Part shown: one piece after another, positions 17,061 through 25,895 of the stretch
Layout of the letters: every line of letters begins with the position of its first letter
Numbering within the stretch: the stretch's first letter is position 1
Origin: Azospirillum sp. B21
Lineage (GTDB): Bacteria; Pseudomonadota; Alphaproteobacteria; Azospirillales; Azospirillaceae
DNA length: 64,000 bases
NCBI RefSeq assembly: GCF_008364825.1
Contig: NZ_VTTO01000001.1
Coordinates: forward strand, 502,837-566,836
Direction: 5' to 3'
Made by a program: the position numbers and the translations under genes
Notes under the pieces: generated by a model
Database searches by the model: none
What the model saw: the letters and a program-made list of their open reading frames with translations, nothing else
What the model was told of the DNA's origin: nothing

Positions 17061-18731
17061 ATGCAGGCGACGCGGGTGCTGCTGGAACTGGCCGGGAACG
17101 TCGTGCTGCTCCTGTGGGGGCTGCACATGGTGCAGAGCGGGCTGACCCGCGCGCTGGGCGGCGACCTGCGCCGCATCCTGGGGGCGGGGCTGCGCAACCG
17201 CTGGACCGCCTTCCTGTCCGGCATGGGCATAACCATGCTGCTGCAGAGCAGCACCGCCACCGGCCTGATGGCGACAGGCTTCACCGCCAACGGGCTGGTG
17301 TCGCTGATGCCGGCGCTGGCGGTGATGCTGGGGGCCAATGTCGGCTCCACCCTGATCGTCCAGGTTCTCGCCTTCGACGTCGCCCATGTGGCGCCGGTGC
17401 TGCTGCTGGGCGGCTTCCTTGCCTTCCGCCGCGGCAGCCGGACGCGCAGCCGCGACCTGGGCCGGGTCGCCATCGGGCTGGGGCTGATGCTGCTGTCGCT
17501 GCACCTGCTGCTGGCGACCATCGCCCCGGCGGAGAACGCGCCGATGCTGCAGCGGATGCTGGGCATGCTCACCGCCGATCCGGTGGTGGCGGTGCTGCTG
17601 GCCGCCATCCTGTCCTGGGCCGCCCATTCCAGCGTCGCCGCGATCCTGCTGATCGCCTCACTGGCCGGCGGCGGGGTGATCGCGCCGGAGGCGGCGGTCG
17701 CCATGGTGGCGGGCGCCAACCTGGGCAGCGCCGTCAACCCGGTCATCGAGGGACCGGGCGGGGACGGTCACAACCCGGCGGCCCGGCGGCTGCCGGTCGG
17801 CAATCTGGTCAACCGCGTCGTCGGCTGCCTGATCGTCGTGCCGCTGCTGGGGCCGATCACCGCCGGGCTTCAGACGGTGTCGCCGGATGCCACGCGGCTG
17901 GCCGCCAATTTCCACCTCGCCTTCAATCTGGCGATGGCCGCGCTGTTCATCGGCCCGCTGCCCTGGTTCGCACGGGTCCTGACCCGGCTGTTCCCGGAGC
18001 GTGTGGCCGTTGCCGACCCGGGAATGCCGCTCTACCTCGACCGCAGCGCGCTGCGCGTCCCCCACCTCGCCATCGCCAACGCGGCGCGCGAGGCGCTGCG
18101 CATGGCCGACACGGTGGACAGCATGCTGCGCGGCGCCCTGGACGTGCTGCACAGCGACGACCGCAAGCGGGTGCAGGAAATCCGCCGGATGGACGACGTG
18201 CTGGACCGACTGCACGACGCGATCAAGCGCTACCTCACCCAGATCAACGTCGAGGACCTCGATGAGCAGGATGCGCGCCGGGTATCGGACGTGCTGACCT
18301 TCACCATCAACCTCGAACATGTCGGCGACATCGTCGACCGCAACCTGATGGAGGCCGCGTCGAAGAAGATCCGGCGCAAGCTGCGCTTTTCCACCGAAGG
18401 GGCGGCCGAGATCGCCGGCATGCTGGAAAGGCTGAGCGAAACCCAGCGGCTGGCCGCCGCCGTCTTCGTGTCCGGCGATATCCGCTCCGCCCGCGCGCTG
18501 ATGCGCGAGAAGGAAGTGATCCGCGACCTGGAGACCAGTGCCACCGAAGCGCATTTCGCCCGCCTGCGTGCCGGACGGACCGAAAGCGTGGAGACCAGCG
18601 CCCTGCACCTGGACATCCTGCGCGATCTGCGCCGCATCAACGCCCATCTGGTCGCCGCCGCCTACCCGGTGCTCGATCAATCGGGGGAGCTGCTGCCCAG
18701 CCGGCTCAAGCATGGGGCAACCCGTGGGTGA
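17061..18731 (+). CDS. Na/Pi-cotransporter family protein with PhoU-like domain
   Basis: A 556-residue membrane protein. Two Na/Pi-cotransporter repeats occupy about residues 1-320. Each has a QSST or S-rich re-entrant signature (MLLQSSTATGLMATGF in the first, SWAAHSSVAAILLIASL in the second) and a GANVGST or GANLGSAVNP motif. The cytosolic C-terminal 220 residues form a PhoU-like helical bundle (IRRMDDVLDRLHDAIKRYL). Family members are thought to move phosphate or other anions with sodium. The ATG at 17061 follows AGGGGGTGCG. It stands alone, with no pho regulon genes nearby. Confidence 0.9.
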   Translation: MQATRVLLELAGNVVLLLWGLHMVQSGLTRALGGDLRRILGAGLRNRWTAFLSGMGITMLLQSSTATGLMATGFTANGLVSLMPALAVMLGANVGSTLIVQVLAFDVAHVAPVLLLGGFLAFRRGSRTRSRDLGRVAIGLGLMLLSLHLLLATIAPAENAPMLQRMLGMLTADPVVAVLLAAILSWAAHSSVAAILLIASLAGGGVIAPEAAVAMVAGANLGSAVNPVIEGPGGDGHNPAARRLPVGNLVNRVVGCLIVVPLLGPITAGLQTVSPDATRLAANFHLAFNLAMAALFIGPLPWFARVLTRLFPERVAVADPGMPLYLDRSALRVPHLAIANAAREALRMADTVDSMLRGALDVLHSDDRKRVQEIRRMDDVLDRLHDAIKRYLTQINVEDLDEQDARRVSDVLTFTINLEHVGDIVDRNLMEAASKKIRRKLRFSTEGAAEIAGMLERLSETQRLAAAVFVSGDIRSARALMREKEVIRDLETSATEAHFARLRAGRTESVETSALHLDILRDLRRINAHLVAAAYPVLDQSGELLPSRLKHGATRG

Positions 18732-18918
18732 GGTCCCGACCCAAGGATGGAGTGCGGCAATGCCTACGCTTCGCCCTTTTCTTGTCACCGCCCCAGCAAC
18801 GTTAATCCTTTCGTAACCATATAAAATTCGTCAAGCTCTTTCGCGACATGGTTAACAAATCATTGCTGTGGTTGTTATGCCAGGGAGAGCCGGGCAGCGA
18901 CCGGCAAAGGTTGGCGGA

Positions 18919-19803
18919 ATGGAGCGGACGGTGGCGAACACGCACGCGACGTCGAACGGGCCCGATACGCCGGGGACATCCGACGCCGGATTCGTCGAGC
19001 GGGTCCGCGACGCCATCGACCGGCACGAGCTGTCGCTGGTCTTCCAACCGCAGGCCGACGTCTTCACCAACCGCCTGACCGGGTTCGAAGTTCTGTCGCG
19101 CTGGCGCCTGTCCGACGGCACCATGCTGCCCCCCGACGTCTTCGTGCCGATGGCCGAACAGGGCGAGGCGATCCACCTGCTGGGCGAATGGACCCTGCGT
19201 GCCGCCTGCACCGCGGCGGCCGGCTGGCTTCGCGCCGGCATCGTCGACGTTCCGGTGTCGGTGAACCTGTCGGCCCGTCAGCTCGACGATCCGGGTCTGG
19301 TGCTGAAGGTGCTGGGGATCCTGGGAGAAACCGGCCTGCCCGCAGCCAACCTGAAGCTGGAGCTGACCGAAACCGCAATGTTCAGCCAGACCGCCGACGC
19401 GCGCGAGGCCCTGCTGCAGCTGCGCGGCGCCGGAATCCGGATGGTGCTGGACGATTTCGGCACCGGCTGGTCGTCGCTCGCCACCCTGCGGCGGGTGCCG
19501 GTGGAAGCGCTGAAGATCGACAAGCAGTTCGTCCAGGCGATGGTGGAGGACCGCGACGCCGCCGCCATCGTCCAGGCGGTGGTGGCGCTTGCCCATGCCC
19601 TCGACCTCGGCGTGGTGGCGGAGGGGGTGGAGACGGCCGAACAGCGCCTGTACCTTCAGGCCTACCGCTGCGACACGCTGCAGGGCTATTGGCTGTCGCG
19701 CCCACTGACAGCCGATGGCGTGGCGGAGTTCCTGGCCGAACGCAGCGTCGTCATCGGCCTGAAGCCGGGCGGGCCTTCCGCTGTTCCGCCGACATCAGGA
19801 TGA
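18919..19803 (+). CDS. EAL-domain c-di-GMP phosphodiesterase (probable)
   Basis: A 294-residue soluble protein that is almost entirely an EAL domain. Visible catalytic elements are FEVLSRW (the EAL motif as EVL), NLSARQL, ELTETA, DDFGTGWSSL, KIDKQFV, AEGVET and GYWLSRPL. All metal- and base-contributing residues expected for an active phosphodiesterase therefore appear present. No GGDEF, PAS or transmembrane segment accompanies it, so any control would come from a partner. In-frame upstream starts at 18868 (GTG) and 18877 (ATG) are possible. The 3' end overlaps the convergent Nudix gene by 53 bp. Confidence 0.88.
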   Translation: MERTVANTHATSNGPDTPGTSDAGFVERVRDAIDRHELSLVFQPQADVFTNRLTGFEVLSRWRLSDGTMLPPDVFVPMAEQGEAIHLLGEWTLRAACTAAAGWLRAGIVDVPVSVNLSARQLDDPGLVLKVLGILGETGLPAANLKLELTETAMFSQTADAREALLQLRGAGIRMVLDDFGTGWSSLATLRRVPVEALKIDKQFVQAMVEDRDAAAIVQAVVALAHALDLGVVAEGVETAEQRLYLQAYRCDTLQGYWLSRPLTADGVAEFLAERSVVIGLKPGGPSAVPPTSG

Positions 19804-20242
19804 TCCGCCGGGTCTCGTCCCACTCCGTCAGGTCGCCGGCCTCATCGGCGGTGGCCCAGCAGGCTTCCAGCGCATCGTCGGCGCAGATCGGATCGCCCTC
19901 CGCACTGTCCGCCGCCACCTCCACCAGCGTGTAGTGGTAATGGACGCGGCCCTCGGCATCGGGGGTGATGGCGTCCACCACGGTGACGATGCCGGTCGGC
20001 ACCACCTCCAGTCCGGTTTCCTCCCGCACCTCGCGGATCGCCGTCTCGAACACGGTCTCGCCCACCGACTGCGCCCCGCCCGGCAGGCTCCATTGCCCCA
20101 GCCGCGGCGCCTTGCCCCGGCGGATCAGCAGGACCCTGTCCCCGCGCCAGACGACAACCCCCACCCCCACCCAGGGACGGTCGGGATATTCGCGGCTGGA
20201 ACGGTCGGGCTGGGTGGCGGTCGGATCAGATGATGCGGTCAT
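19751..20242 (-). CDS. Nudix hydrolase
   Basis: A 163-residue Nudix protein. The Nudix box reads G-x5-E-x7-REVREETGLEV at about residues 54-77 (GGAQSVGETVFETAIREV), with all catalytic glutamates present. The preceding VGVGVVVWRGDRVLLIRRGKAP is the usual first beta-sheet, and LGQWSLPGG fits the ADP-ribose/(deoxy)nucleotide-type members. The exact substrate cannot be assigned. It converges with and overlaps the EAL gene at the 3' ends. Confidence 0.88.
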   Translation of the reverse strand: MTASSDPTATQPDRSSREYPDRPWVGVGVVVWRGDRVLLIRRGKAPRLGQWSLPGGAQSVGETVFETAIREVREETGLEVVPTGIVTVVDAITPDAEGRVHYHYTLVEVAADSAEGDPICADDALEACWATADEAGDLTEWDETRRIILMSAEQRKARPASGR

Positions 20243-20327
20243 GAGCCACAGCCTAGCGCACCGCTTGACAGCATGTCACCCCGTCCCGAGAATCACCGAT
20301 ATGGTGACGGAGTGCGGAGGGCAGGCG

Positions 20328-20630
20328 ATGGGCGTTCTATACTCGAAGGCCGACGATCCCGGTCTGGATGCAGCCATCGAGCGTGCCCTTGCCGAAGGGC
20401 CTTTGACCATTGTGCGCCCCGGCAAGCCGTCGATGGTGATGCTGTCCGCCGCCGACTACGAACGGCTGCGCGGGGAGCTTGCCGTACCGTCCTCGCCAAC
20501 GCCCAGAAATTTGATCGAGGCATTGCTGCGCCCTGTCGACGCGGCGGATATCGACCTCGATGATGCGATCGGCGGACGCCATGGACCGGAAACCCGCAAG
20601 CCGGTGGATTTCGGTGCAGATGCGATCTGA
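20328..20630 (+). CDS. Phd/YefM-type antitoxin
   Basis: A 100-residue antitoxin of a type II system. The segment LTIVRPGKPSMVMLSAADYERL matches the Phd/YefM DNA-binding fold core (typically hGKPvAVhvsxxxYExL). The C-terminal 35 residues are acidic and presumably wrap the toxin. I chose the ATG at 20328 because a GGAGGGCAG site precedes it. The stop codon overlaps the toxin start by one base (TGATG), a standard toxin-antitoxin arrangement. It probably autoregulates the operon. Confidence 0.85.
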   Translation: MGVLYSKADDPGLDAAIERALAEGPLTIVRPGKPSMVMLSAADYERLRGELAVPSSPTPRNLIEALLRPVDAADIDLDDAIGGRHGPETRKPVDFGADAI

Positions 20631-21043
20631 TGGCATACCTGCTGGACACCAACATCCTGTCCGAACCACCTCGGCCAAGGCCCAGTCCGCAGGTGATCGG
20701 CTGGCTGGAGCAGCTTCCGCCTTCAGAGGCCTTTGTCAGCGTCGTCAGCATCGGAGAGATCCATCGCGGGATCGCCAACATCCGCCGCAGCGATGCCGCC
20801 AAGGCGGAGCAGCTTGAAACCTGGATAATGGGTGTGGAAGCCTGGTCGGACCGCATATTGCCGGTTTCGCTGACGGTGGCGACCATCTGGGGACATCTTC
20901 GCGATGCACATCGGAACTGCGATCCGGTGGACGCCCTGATCGCAGCCACCGCCCAGGCGCACGGGCTGACAGTCGCCACACGCAACACACGCGATTTCCA
21001 AGCCTTCGGCATTCCGCTGCTGAACCCGTTCGAGGCCCCATGA
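20630..21043 (+). CDS. vapC: PIN-domain VapC/FitB-type toxin
   Basis: A 137-residue PIN-domain ribonuclease. The acidic active-site residues are visible: D6 in YLLDTNILSE, E43 in SIGEIHRGI, D94 or D98 in CDPVDALIAA, and the TRNTRDF motif. Family members cleave tRNA or rRNA when not bound by antitoxin. Start and stop overlaps with the antitoxin upstream (1 bp) and the LysR gene downstream (ATGA, 4 bp) indicate translational coupling of all three genes. Confidence 0.9.
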   Translation: MAYLLDTNILSEPPRPRPSPQVIGWLEQLPPSEAFVSVVSIGEIHRGIANIRRSDAAKAEQLETWIMGVEAWSDRILPVSLTVATIWGHLRDAHRNCDPVDALIAATAQAHGLTVATRNTRDFQAFGIPLLNPFEAP

Positions 21044-21981
21044 AGCTCAACGAAATCCGCACCTTCATCGCCGTGGCCGATGCGCAGTCGGTGCAGGAGG
21101 CCGGCAACCGGCTGGGGCTGACGCAGTCGGCGGTGTCGCGGCTGATCCAGCGGCTGGAGGCGGAACTGGGCGTCGTGCTGTTCGACCGGCAGACCAAGCC
21201 GCTGGCGCTGACCCGCGACGGGGAGCTGGCGCTTGCCCATGCGCGGCGCATCCTGGCGGCGGCCAGCGACTTCGCCGACGCTTTCGCCGGGTCTGCCGAA
21301 CCGCGCGGGCTGCTGCGGCTGGGCGTGGCGCATGTGCTGACCGCGCTCGCCGCCGGACGGCCGCTGGACGATCTGCGCGCCGGCTTTCCGGGCCTGACGC
21401 TTCGTCTGCATTCCGACTGGAGCAACCCGCTGATCGAGCAGGTCCGCGCCGGTACGCTCGACGGCGGGCTGATCCTGATGTGCGAGGAGCAGACGCCGCC
21501 CGACGATCTGCCCGCCCGCCGGATCGGGACCGAGGATGTCAGCATCGTCGCCTCTCCCGACCGGTCGGTCGGCGCCGATCTGGCATCGATGAACGAACAT
21601 GGATGGGTGCTGCAGCCCAACGGCTGCCGGTACCGAGAGGCGCTCCACCAGGCGCTGGCGCCGCTGGGACTGCAGCCCAATGTGACGGTGGAGGCCTACG
21701 ACCAGAGCCTGCTGGTGTCGCTGGTGGCACGCGGCGTCGGGTTCGGACTGGCGCCTATGGGCCTTATCGCACCGATCCCCGGTGCCGCCATGGTCCGGCC
21801 GGTCGATCTGCCTGATTTTCGGATGTCGGTGACCATCTGGCTGATCCAATCGCGGACGACCGGACGCATCGCCCCGGTGTTCGACCGGCTGGAGGATGCG
21901 CTGCGGCGCGAGTTGGCCGCCGCTCAGCCGGTGAACCAAGCGATGGAGCGGGTCGCCTTCCTGCATTCCGCCGCGGAATGA
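21040..21981 (+). CDS. LysR-family transcriptional regulator
   Basis: A 313-residue LTTR. The N-terminal winged HTH has FIAVADAQSVQEAGNRLG, LTQSAVSRLIQRLEAELG and VLFDRQTKPLALTRDGE. The C-terminal periplasmic-binding-like effector domain runs from about residue 90. It starts within the last codons of vapC (ATGA). An MFS transporter follows on the same strand after about 140 bp, and many LysR regulators control an adjacent transporter, which is the likely but unproven target. Confidence 0.9.
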   Translation: MKLNEIRTFIAVADAQSVQEAGNRLGLTQSAVSRLIQRLEAELGVVLFDRQTKPLALTRDGELALAHARRILAAASDFADAFAGSAEPRGLLRLGVAHVLTALAAGRPLDDLRAGFPGLTLRLHSDWSNPLIEQVRAGTLDGGLILMCEEQTPPDDLPARRIGTEDVSIVASPDRSVGADLASMNEHGWVLQPNGCRYREALHQALAPLGLQPNVTVEAYDQSLLVSLVARGVGFGLAPMGLIAPIPGAAMVRPVDLPDFRMSVTIWLIQSRTTGRIAPVFDRLEDALRRELAAAQPVNQAMERVAFLHSAAE

Positions 21982-22120
21982 CCCGGTTACCGATTATGAA
22001 TTTGCCGAACTGTTGATGCCCGCCTATCGTCGGTGACAACACAACACCACGATGCGCAACCCCGCGGCACGCGGTTCCGCAACACCGGCGCGCGACGCCG
22101 GCCCCTTCCGGGAGGACGCC

Positions 22121-23371
22121 TTGACCACCGCCACCCCCGCACCGGCGCCCTCCTGGAGGACGCCAGCACTCGTCGTCGTCTGCGGCTGCCTGATCTCGAT
22201 GCTGGCCTTCGGACCGCGGTCCAGCATGGGCCTGTTCATCGGGCCGCTTTCGGAAACCCGCGGCTGGGGCCGCGACGTCTTTGCGCTGGCCATGGCGATC
22301 CAGAACATCCTGTGGGGCGCCGGCGGCCCCTTCGCCGGGGCGCTGACCGACCGCTACGGCCCCGCTCCGGTGCTGGCCGGCGGCGGGCTGCTGTATGCCG
22401 CCGGGCTGGCGCTGATGCCCTATGCGACGACCAGCGTCGAACTGTACCTGACGGCCGGCGTGCTGATCGGGCTGGGGCTGTCGGGCGCGTCCTTCGGCAT
22501 CATCATCGCCGGCTTCACCCGGCTGCTGCCGCCGGAACAACGCAGCTGGTCGGTCGGCATCGCCACCGCCGCCGGATCAATGGGCCAGTTCCTGTTCGCG
22601 CCGCTGGGTCAGGCCTTCATCGCCGGCTTCGGCTGGCAGACCGCCCTGCTTCTGCTGGCGGCGTCGATGATCGCGGTGCCGCTGCTGGCCGGCGTCTTCC
22701 CCGGACCGAAGGGCATGACGGCGAGCGGCACCCCGGCGGTGACCGGCGCCAACATCGGCTACATCGCCGCGGTGCGCCAGGCCTTCCAGCACCGCAGCTA
22801 TGTGCTGCTGGTCGCGGGCTTCTTCGTCTGCGGCTTCCAGCTGGCCTTCATCACCACCCATCTGCCGCCCTACCTGACCGAGGCAGGCATCAGCGCGTCG
22901 CTCGCCGCCTGGGCGCTGGCGCTGATCGGCCTGTTCAACGTCATCGGCTCCTACGCGTCCGGCGTGCTGGCGGGCAAGGTCAGCAAGCGCTACCTGCTGT
23001 GCGCCAACTATTTCTCGCGCGGCATCGCGACGGCGATCTTCATCCTGCTGCCGATCTCGCCGGCGACGGTGATCGTCTACGCCGCGGTGATGGGGCTGCT
23101 GTGGCTGTCCACCGTGCCGCCGACCTCCGGCCTCGTCGCGCTGATGTTCGGCACCCGCTACATGGGCACGCTCTACGGCTTCGCCTTCTTCAGCCATCAG
23201 GTCGGCGGCTTCCTGGGCGTTTGGCTGGGCGGCGTCCTGTACGAGCGCACCGGGTCCTACGACGTCGTCTGGTGGCTGGGCGTGGCGCTGGCCATGTTCG
23301 CGACCATCGTCCACTGGCCGATCGCCGAGAAGCCCGCCCCGTCGCTGGCGGCGGCCGAGGCGAAGGCGTAA
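22121..23371 (+). CDS. Major facilitator superfamily transporter
   Basis: About 416 residues with 12 predicted transmembrane helices in two halves. The loop 2-3 signature GALTDRYGPAPVLAGG and its approximate second-half counterpart (GVLAGKVSKRYLL) are visible. The overall sequence resembles monocarboxylate/oxalate-formate type MFS proteins, but the substrate is not assignable. I prefer the TTG at 22121 because GGGAGGACG lies 5-9 nt upstream; an ATG at 22052 would add 23 low-complexity residues. It is probably regulated by the upstream LysR protein. Confidence 0.88.
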   Translation: MTTATPAPAPSWRTPALVVVCGCLISMLAFGPRSSMGLFIGPLSETRGWGRDVFALAMAIQNILWGAGGPFAGALTDRYGPAPVLAGGGLLYAAGLALMPYATTSVELYLTAGVLIGLGLSGASFGIIIAGFTRLLPPEQRSWSVGIATAAGSMGQFLFAPLGQAFIAGFGWQTALLLLAASMIAVPLLAGVFPGPKGMTASGTPAVTGANIGYIAAVRQAFQHRSYVLLVAGFFVCGFQLAFITTHLPPYLTEAGISASLAAWALALIGLFNVIGSYASGVLAGKVSKRYLLCANYFSRGIATAIFILLPISPATVIVYAAVMGLLWLSTVPPTSGLVALMFGTRYMGTLYGFAFFSHQVGGFLGVWLGGVLYERTGSYDVVWWLGVALAMFATIVHWPIAEKPAPSLAAAEAKA

Positions 23372-23381
23372 GGTAAATCCC

Positions 23382-23789
23382 ATGAGCGACCGCCCCGCCC
23401 CCTCCTCTTCCGGACTCCCCATCGGCCACGGCCTTGCCGCGGTACTGTTCGGCGGCGTTCTGCTGGTCTGGGCGGGGCTGATGGGGCTGTCGCTGCAACG
23501 CGCCGCCCTGCCCGATGCGACCGACGGCATGATGCTGGCGGTCTTCTCCCCCGGCACCAGCGACGCCGAGGCCATGGCGGCGATGGTGCGGGCGGGGGGC
23601 GAGCCGGTGCGCTCCACCTGGCTCGGATTCGCGTGGGTCGCCCGCGGGACGGAGCCCGGATTCGTCGGCCGGCTGAAGGCAGAGGGCGCGCTCGGCGCCT
23701 TCGGGGAGCTTCCGGTCGGGCCGACGCTGGGCGGCTGCACCGCAACCCCGGTCGATACCGCCAAGATCGCCGCGACCCGCCTGCAATAG
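23382..23789 (+). CDS. Small single-pass membrane protein of unknown function
   Basis: I do not recognise this 135-residue protein. It has one transmembrane helix (about residues 18-36, LAAVLFGGVLLVWAGLMGL) and a C-terminal domain of about 90 residues that would face the periplasm. That domain has a repeating pattern of small hydrophobic residues and one Cys. It begins 10 bp after the MFS stop, so it is likely co-transcribed with the transporter. Confidence 0.6.
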   Translation: MSDRPAPSSSGLPIGHGLAAVLFGGVLLVWAGLMGLSLQRAALPDATDGMMLAVFSPGTSDAEAMAAMVRAGGEPVRSTWLGFAWVARGTEPGFVGRLKAEGALGAFGELPVGPTLGGCTATPVDTAKIAATRLQ

Positions 23790-23923
23790 GCCCCGCTTTC
23801 CACCATGCGGAGCAGCTTGGGCCTCACCAACGGTGGACGCGCGTCCCTTGCGGTGTCATAGTGCGGCCCGCATTCGACCAGCCCCGTGTCCGCGGGGCCA
23901 GACTCCGGAATTCGTGAGCGACG

Positions 23924-24316
23924 ATGAGCGAGCCGATCTCCCTGTTCACCAAACTGGCGAACATCCACATCCGTTACGTCACGTGGCGTCGGGGCGCCAA
24001 GGTCGGCAGCGACCGCTTCGGCAACGTCTATTACCGCAACAAGGACGCCAAGCCCGGCACGCGCGAGCGCCGCTGGGTCCTGTATGCCGGTGAGCCCGAC
24101 GCGTCCAAGATCCCGCCGGAATGGCACGGCTGGCTGCACCACACCACGAAGGAGCCGCTGCCCGAGGGGTCGAGCGCCTTCCACAAGCCCTGGCAGAAGG
24201 AACATCTGCCCAACATGTCGGGTTCGGTCCAGGCCTATCGTCCGCCCGGCCATGCGCTGGCCGGCGGCAAGCGTGTGCCGGCCACCGGCGACTACGAGCC
24301 CTGGACTCCGAGCTGA
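23924..24316 (+). CDS. Complex I accessory subunit NDUFA12 homologue
   Basis: A 130-residue bacterial homologue of the mitochondrial complex I subunit NDUFA12 (B17.2), an accessory subunit known in alphaproteobacteria. Signature segments are GSDRFGNVYYRNK, RRWVLYAGE, IPPEWHGWLHH and KPWQKEHLPNM-SGS. It sits on the outer face of the hydrophilic arm in solved complexes. The nuo operon is not in this window. The neighbours mlaD and a DUF2155 protein are its usual company in alphaproteobacteria. A strong terminator-like hairpin follows the stop. Confidence 0.93.
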   Translation: MSEPISLFTKLANIHIRYVTWRRGAKVGSDRFGNVYYRNKDAKPGTRERRWVLYAGEPDASKIPPEWHGWLHHTTKEPLPEGSSAFHKPWQKEHLPNMSGSVQAYRPPGHALAGGKRVPATGDYEPWTPS

Positions 24317-24350
24317 TCCCTGCCAAGGACTGACCCTCACGTCAGAGCGG

Positions 24351-24384
24351 AAAGCCCGGCCCCTTTCGGGCCGGGTTTCGTTTC
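24351..24384 (+). terminator. Rho-independent terminator after NDUFA12 gene
   Basis: CCCGGCCC (24355-24362), loop, GGGCCGGG (24368-24375), then TTTCGTTTC. The eight-base-pair GC stem with flanking AAA/TTT pairs and a T-rich tail is typical. It separates the NDUFA12 gene from mlaD. Confidence 0.75.
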
Positions 24385-24408
24385 TGGAACTCGCAGCAGG
24401 ATAGCTCT

Positions 24409-24918
24409 ATGCGCCGGAATGTGATCGAAACCGTGCTGGGCGGAGTCGTGCTCGCCGTGGCCGCCGTGTTTCTTGCCTTCGCCTACAAAAGCGCCGATCT
24501 GCGCAAGGTGCAGGGCTATGACATCACCGCCAACTTCACCAGCATCACCGGCCTGCAGGGCGGTGCCGACGTCCGCATCAGCGGCGTGAAGGTCGGCACG
24601 GTCACCGGGCTGTCTCTCGACCCCACCAGCTATCAGGCGGTGGTCCACCTGTCGGTCGACAATTCGGTGAAGCTGCCGAAGGACACCGCGGCGGTCATCG
24701 CGTCGGAAAGCCTGCTGGGCGGCAAGTTCCTGTCGCTGGAGCCGGGCGGCGATCCCGACATGATCAAGCCGAACGGCAAGATCGAGTTCACGCAGAGCAC
24801 GCCGGGCCTGGAGCAATTGCTGGGTCAGGTCATCTTCTCGCTGCAGAGCATGAACAAGCCGGGCGATTCGTCGAACGGACAGTCCTCACAGGCGCCGGCC
24901 CAGCCGCCGAAGCTCTGA
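24409..24918 (+). CDS. mlaD: Outer-membrane lipid asymmetry protein MlaD
   Basis: A 169-residue periplasmic substrate-binding component of the MlaFEDB phospholipid transporter. An N-terminal membrane anchor spans about residues 7-26 (VLGGVVLAVAAVFLAFAY). The MCE domain spans about residues 38-125 with FTSITGLQGGADVRISGVKVG and SESLLGGKFLSLEPGG. A short Gln/Pro-rich tail ends the protein. The other mla genes are not adjacent, which is common in alphaproteobacteria. Confidence 0.92.
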   Translation: MRRNVIETVLGGVVLAVAAVFLAFAYKSADLRKVQGYDITANFTSITGLQGGADVRISGVKVGTVTGLSLDPTSYQAVVHLSVDNSVKLPKDTAAVIASESLLGGKFLSLEPGGDPDMIKPNGKIEFTQSTPGLEQLLGQVIFSLQSMNKPGDSSNGQSSQAPAQPPKL

Positions 24919-25038
24919 TATCAGGCTCTGGAAGCAGAGACCCGGCCGGAACCAGCGGCCACGCTCAAGCGTTCCTCCCGTATCCGGATGGCGACCATCA
25001 GACAGGCGCTGCCGGATCACGAAGCAGGAGGAAGTGCG

Positions 25039-25305
25039 ATGCGTCTCTCCCACTTGGCCGTGTTGGGTCTGGCCCTGGCGACCGCAGCCTGCGGCGCCAA
25101 CATGGAAGAGAAGTCTGCCAGCGGCGGACTTGGCGGTGCTGCCGCGGGGGCCGTGGTCGGCGGACCGGTGGGTGCGGTCGTCGGCGCCGGGGTCGGCGCC
25201 GGAGCAGGGGCGGCGACCCAGAAGATCGAAGACCGAAGCGAAGCGCAGACTGGCAGCGGCTCCACCTACAGCGCCCCTGCGTCGCGCAGCAGCGTCACGC
25301 GCTGA
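25039..25305 (+). CDS. Small exported glycine-zipper (lipo)protein
   Basis: An 88-residue protein with a signal peptide whose end (LALATAACGA) resembles a lipobox with Cys at about residue 18; position -3 is Thr, which is unusual. The mature part contains a glycine zipper (GGAAAGAVVGGPVGAVVGAGVGAG) that would insert in or pack against a membrane. The ATG at 25039 follows CAGGAGGAAG. The function is unknown. Similar tiny envelope lipoproteins are frequent in alphaproteobacteria. Confidence 0.7.
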   Translation: MRLSHLAVLGLALATAACGANMEEKSASGGLGGAAAGAVVGGPVGAVVGAGVGAGAGAATQKIEDRSEAQTGSGSTYSAPASRSSVTR

Positions 25306-25472
25306 ACCATCCGGCGCTGAACCATCCGTCACGGACAACCCATCCCGGCGTCCCCGCCACTGGACGCTGCCCCGCTTCCGGGCTAGAAGGCAAAGCGCCC
25401 CCGGCAGAGCCCATACCGACAGGCAGGTCCCGGCCGCAAGGGCGCCGTCCGCAATAACGGAAGCGATCCGAC

Positions 25473-25877
25473 GTGACGCGACTCTCAAGATGTTTCCGGC
25501 CGACCGCTCTGCTGATGGGTGCCGCGGCGGTGCTGGTCCCGCTGGCCGTCCAGGCCGCCCCGGTCCCGAGCCAGATGATGGAGCGGCCGGCGGCAAAACT
25601 GCAATGGCTGGACAAGGTGACCGCCCGCACCTCCACCTTCACCATGAAGGTGGGGGAGACCAAGGCGATGAGCAGCCTGCGCATCACCCTGCGCGCCTGC
25701 CGCGAGAACCCGCCGATCGAGACACCGGAATCCGCCGCTTTTCTTGAGGTGACGGAGATCAAGCCCGGCGAGCAGGCGGAACAGGTCTTCAGCGGCTGGA
25801 TGTTCGCCTCCAGCCCCGCCCTGTCGGCGATGGAGAACCCGATCTACGACGTGTGGGTTCTGGGCTGCGAGCAGTGA
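25473..25877 (+). CDS. DUF2155-domain exported protein
   Basis: A 134-residue secreted protein with a GTG start and a signal peptide (residues 1 to about 28, ALLMGAAAVLVPLAVQAAP). The conserved core contains AKLQWLDKVTARTSTFTMKVG, LRITLRACRENPP and AFLEV, followed by FSGWMFASSPALSAMENPIY and a final Cys in VLGCEQ. This is the DUF2155 pattern, an alphaproteobacterial family without a known role. It is regularly found beside the NDUFA12 and mlaD genes, as here. Confidence 0.85.
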   Translation: MTRLSRCFRPTALLMGAAAVLVPLAVQAAPVPSQMMERPAAKLQWLDKVTARTSTFTMKVGETKAMSSLRITLRACRENPPIETPESAAFLEVTEIKPGEQAEQVFSGWMFASSPALSAMENPIYDVWVLGCEQ

Positions 25878-25895
25878 GGGCGTTTGGGGAGGTTA

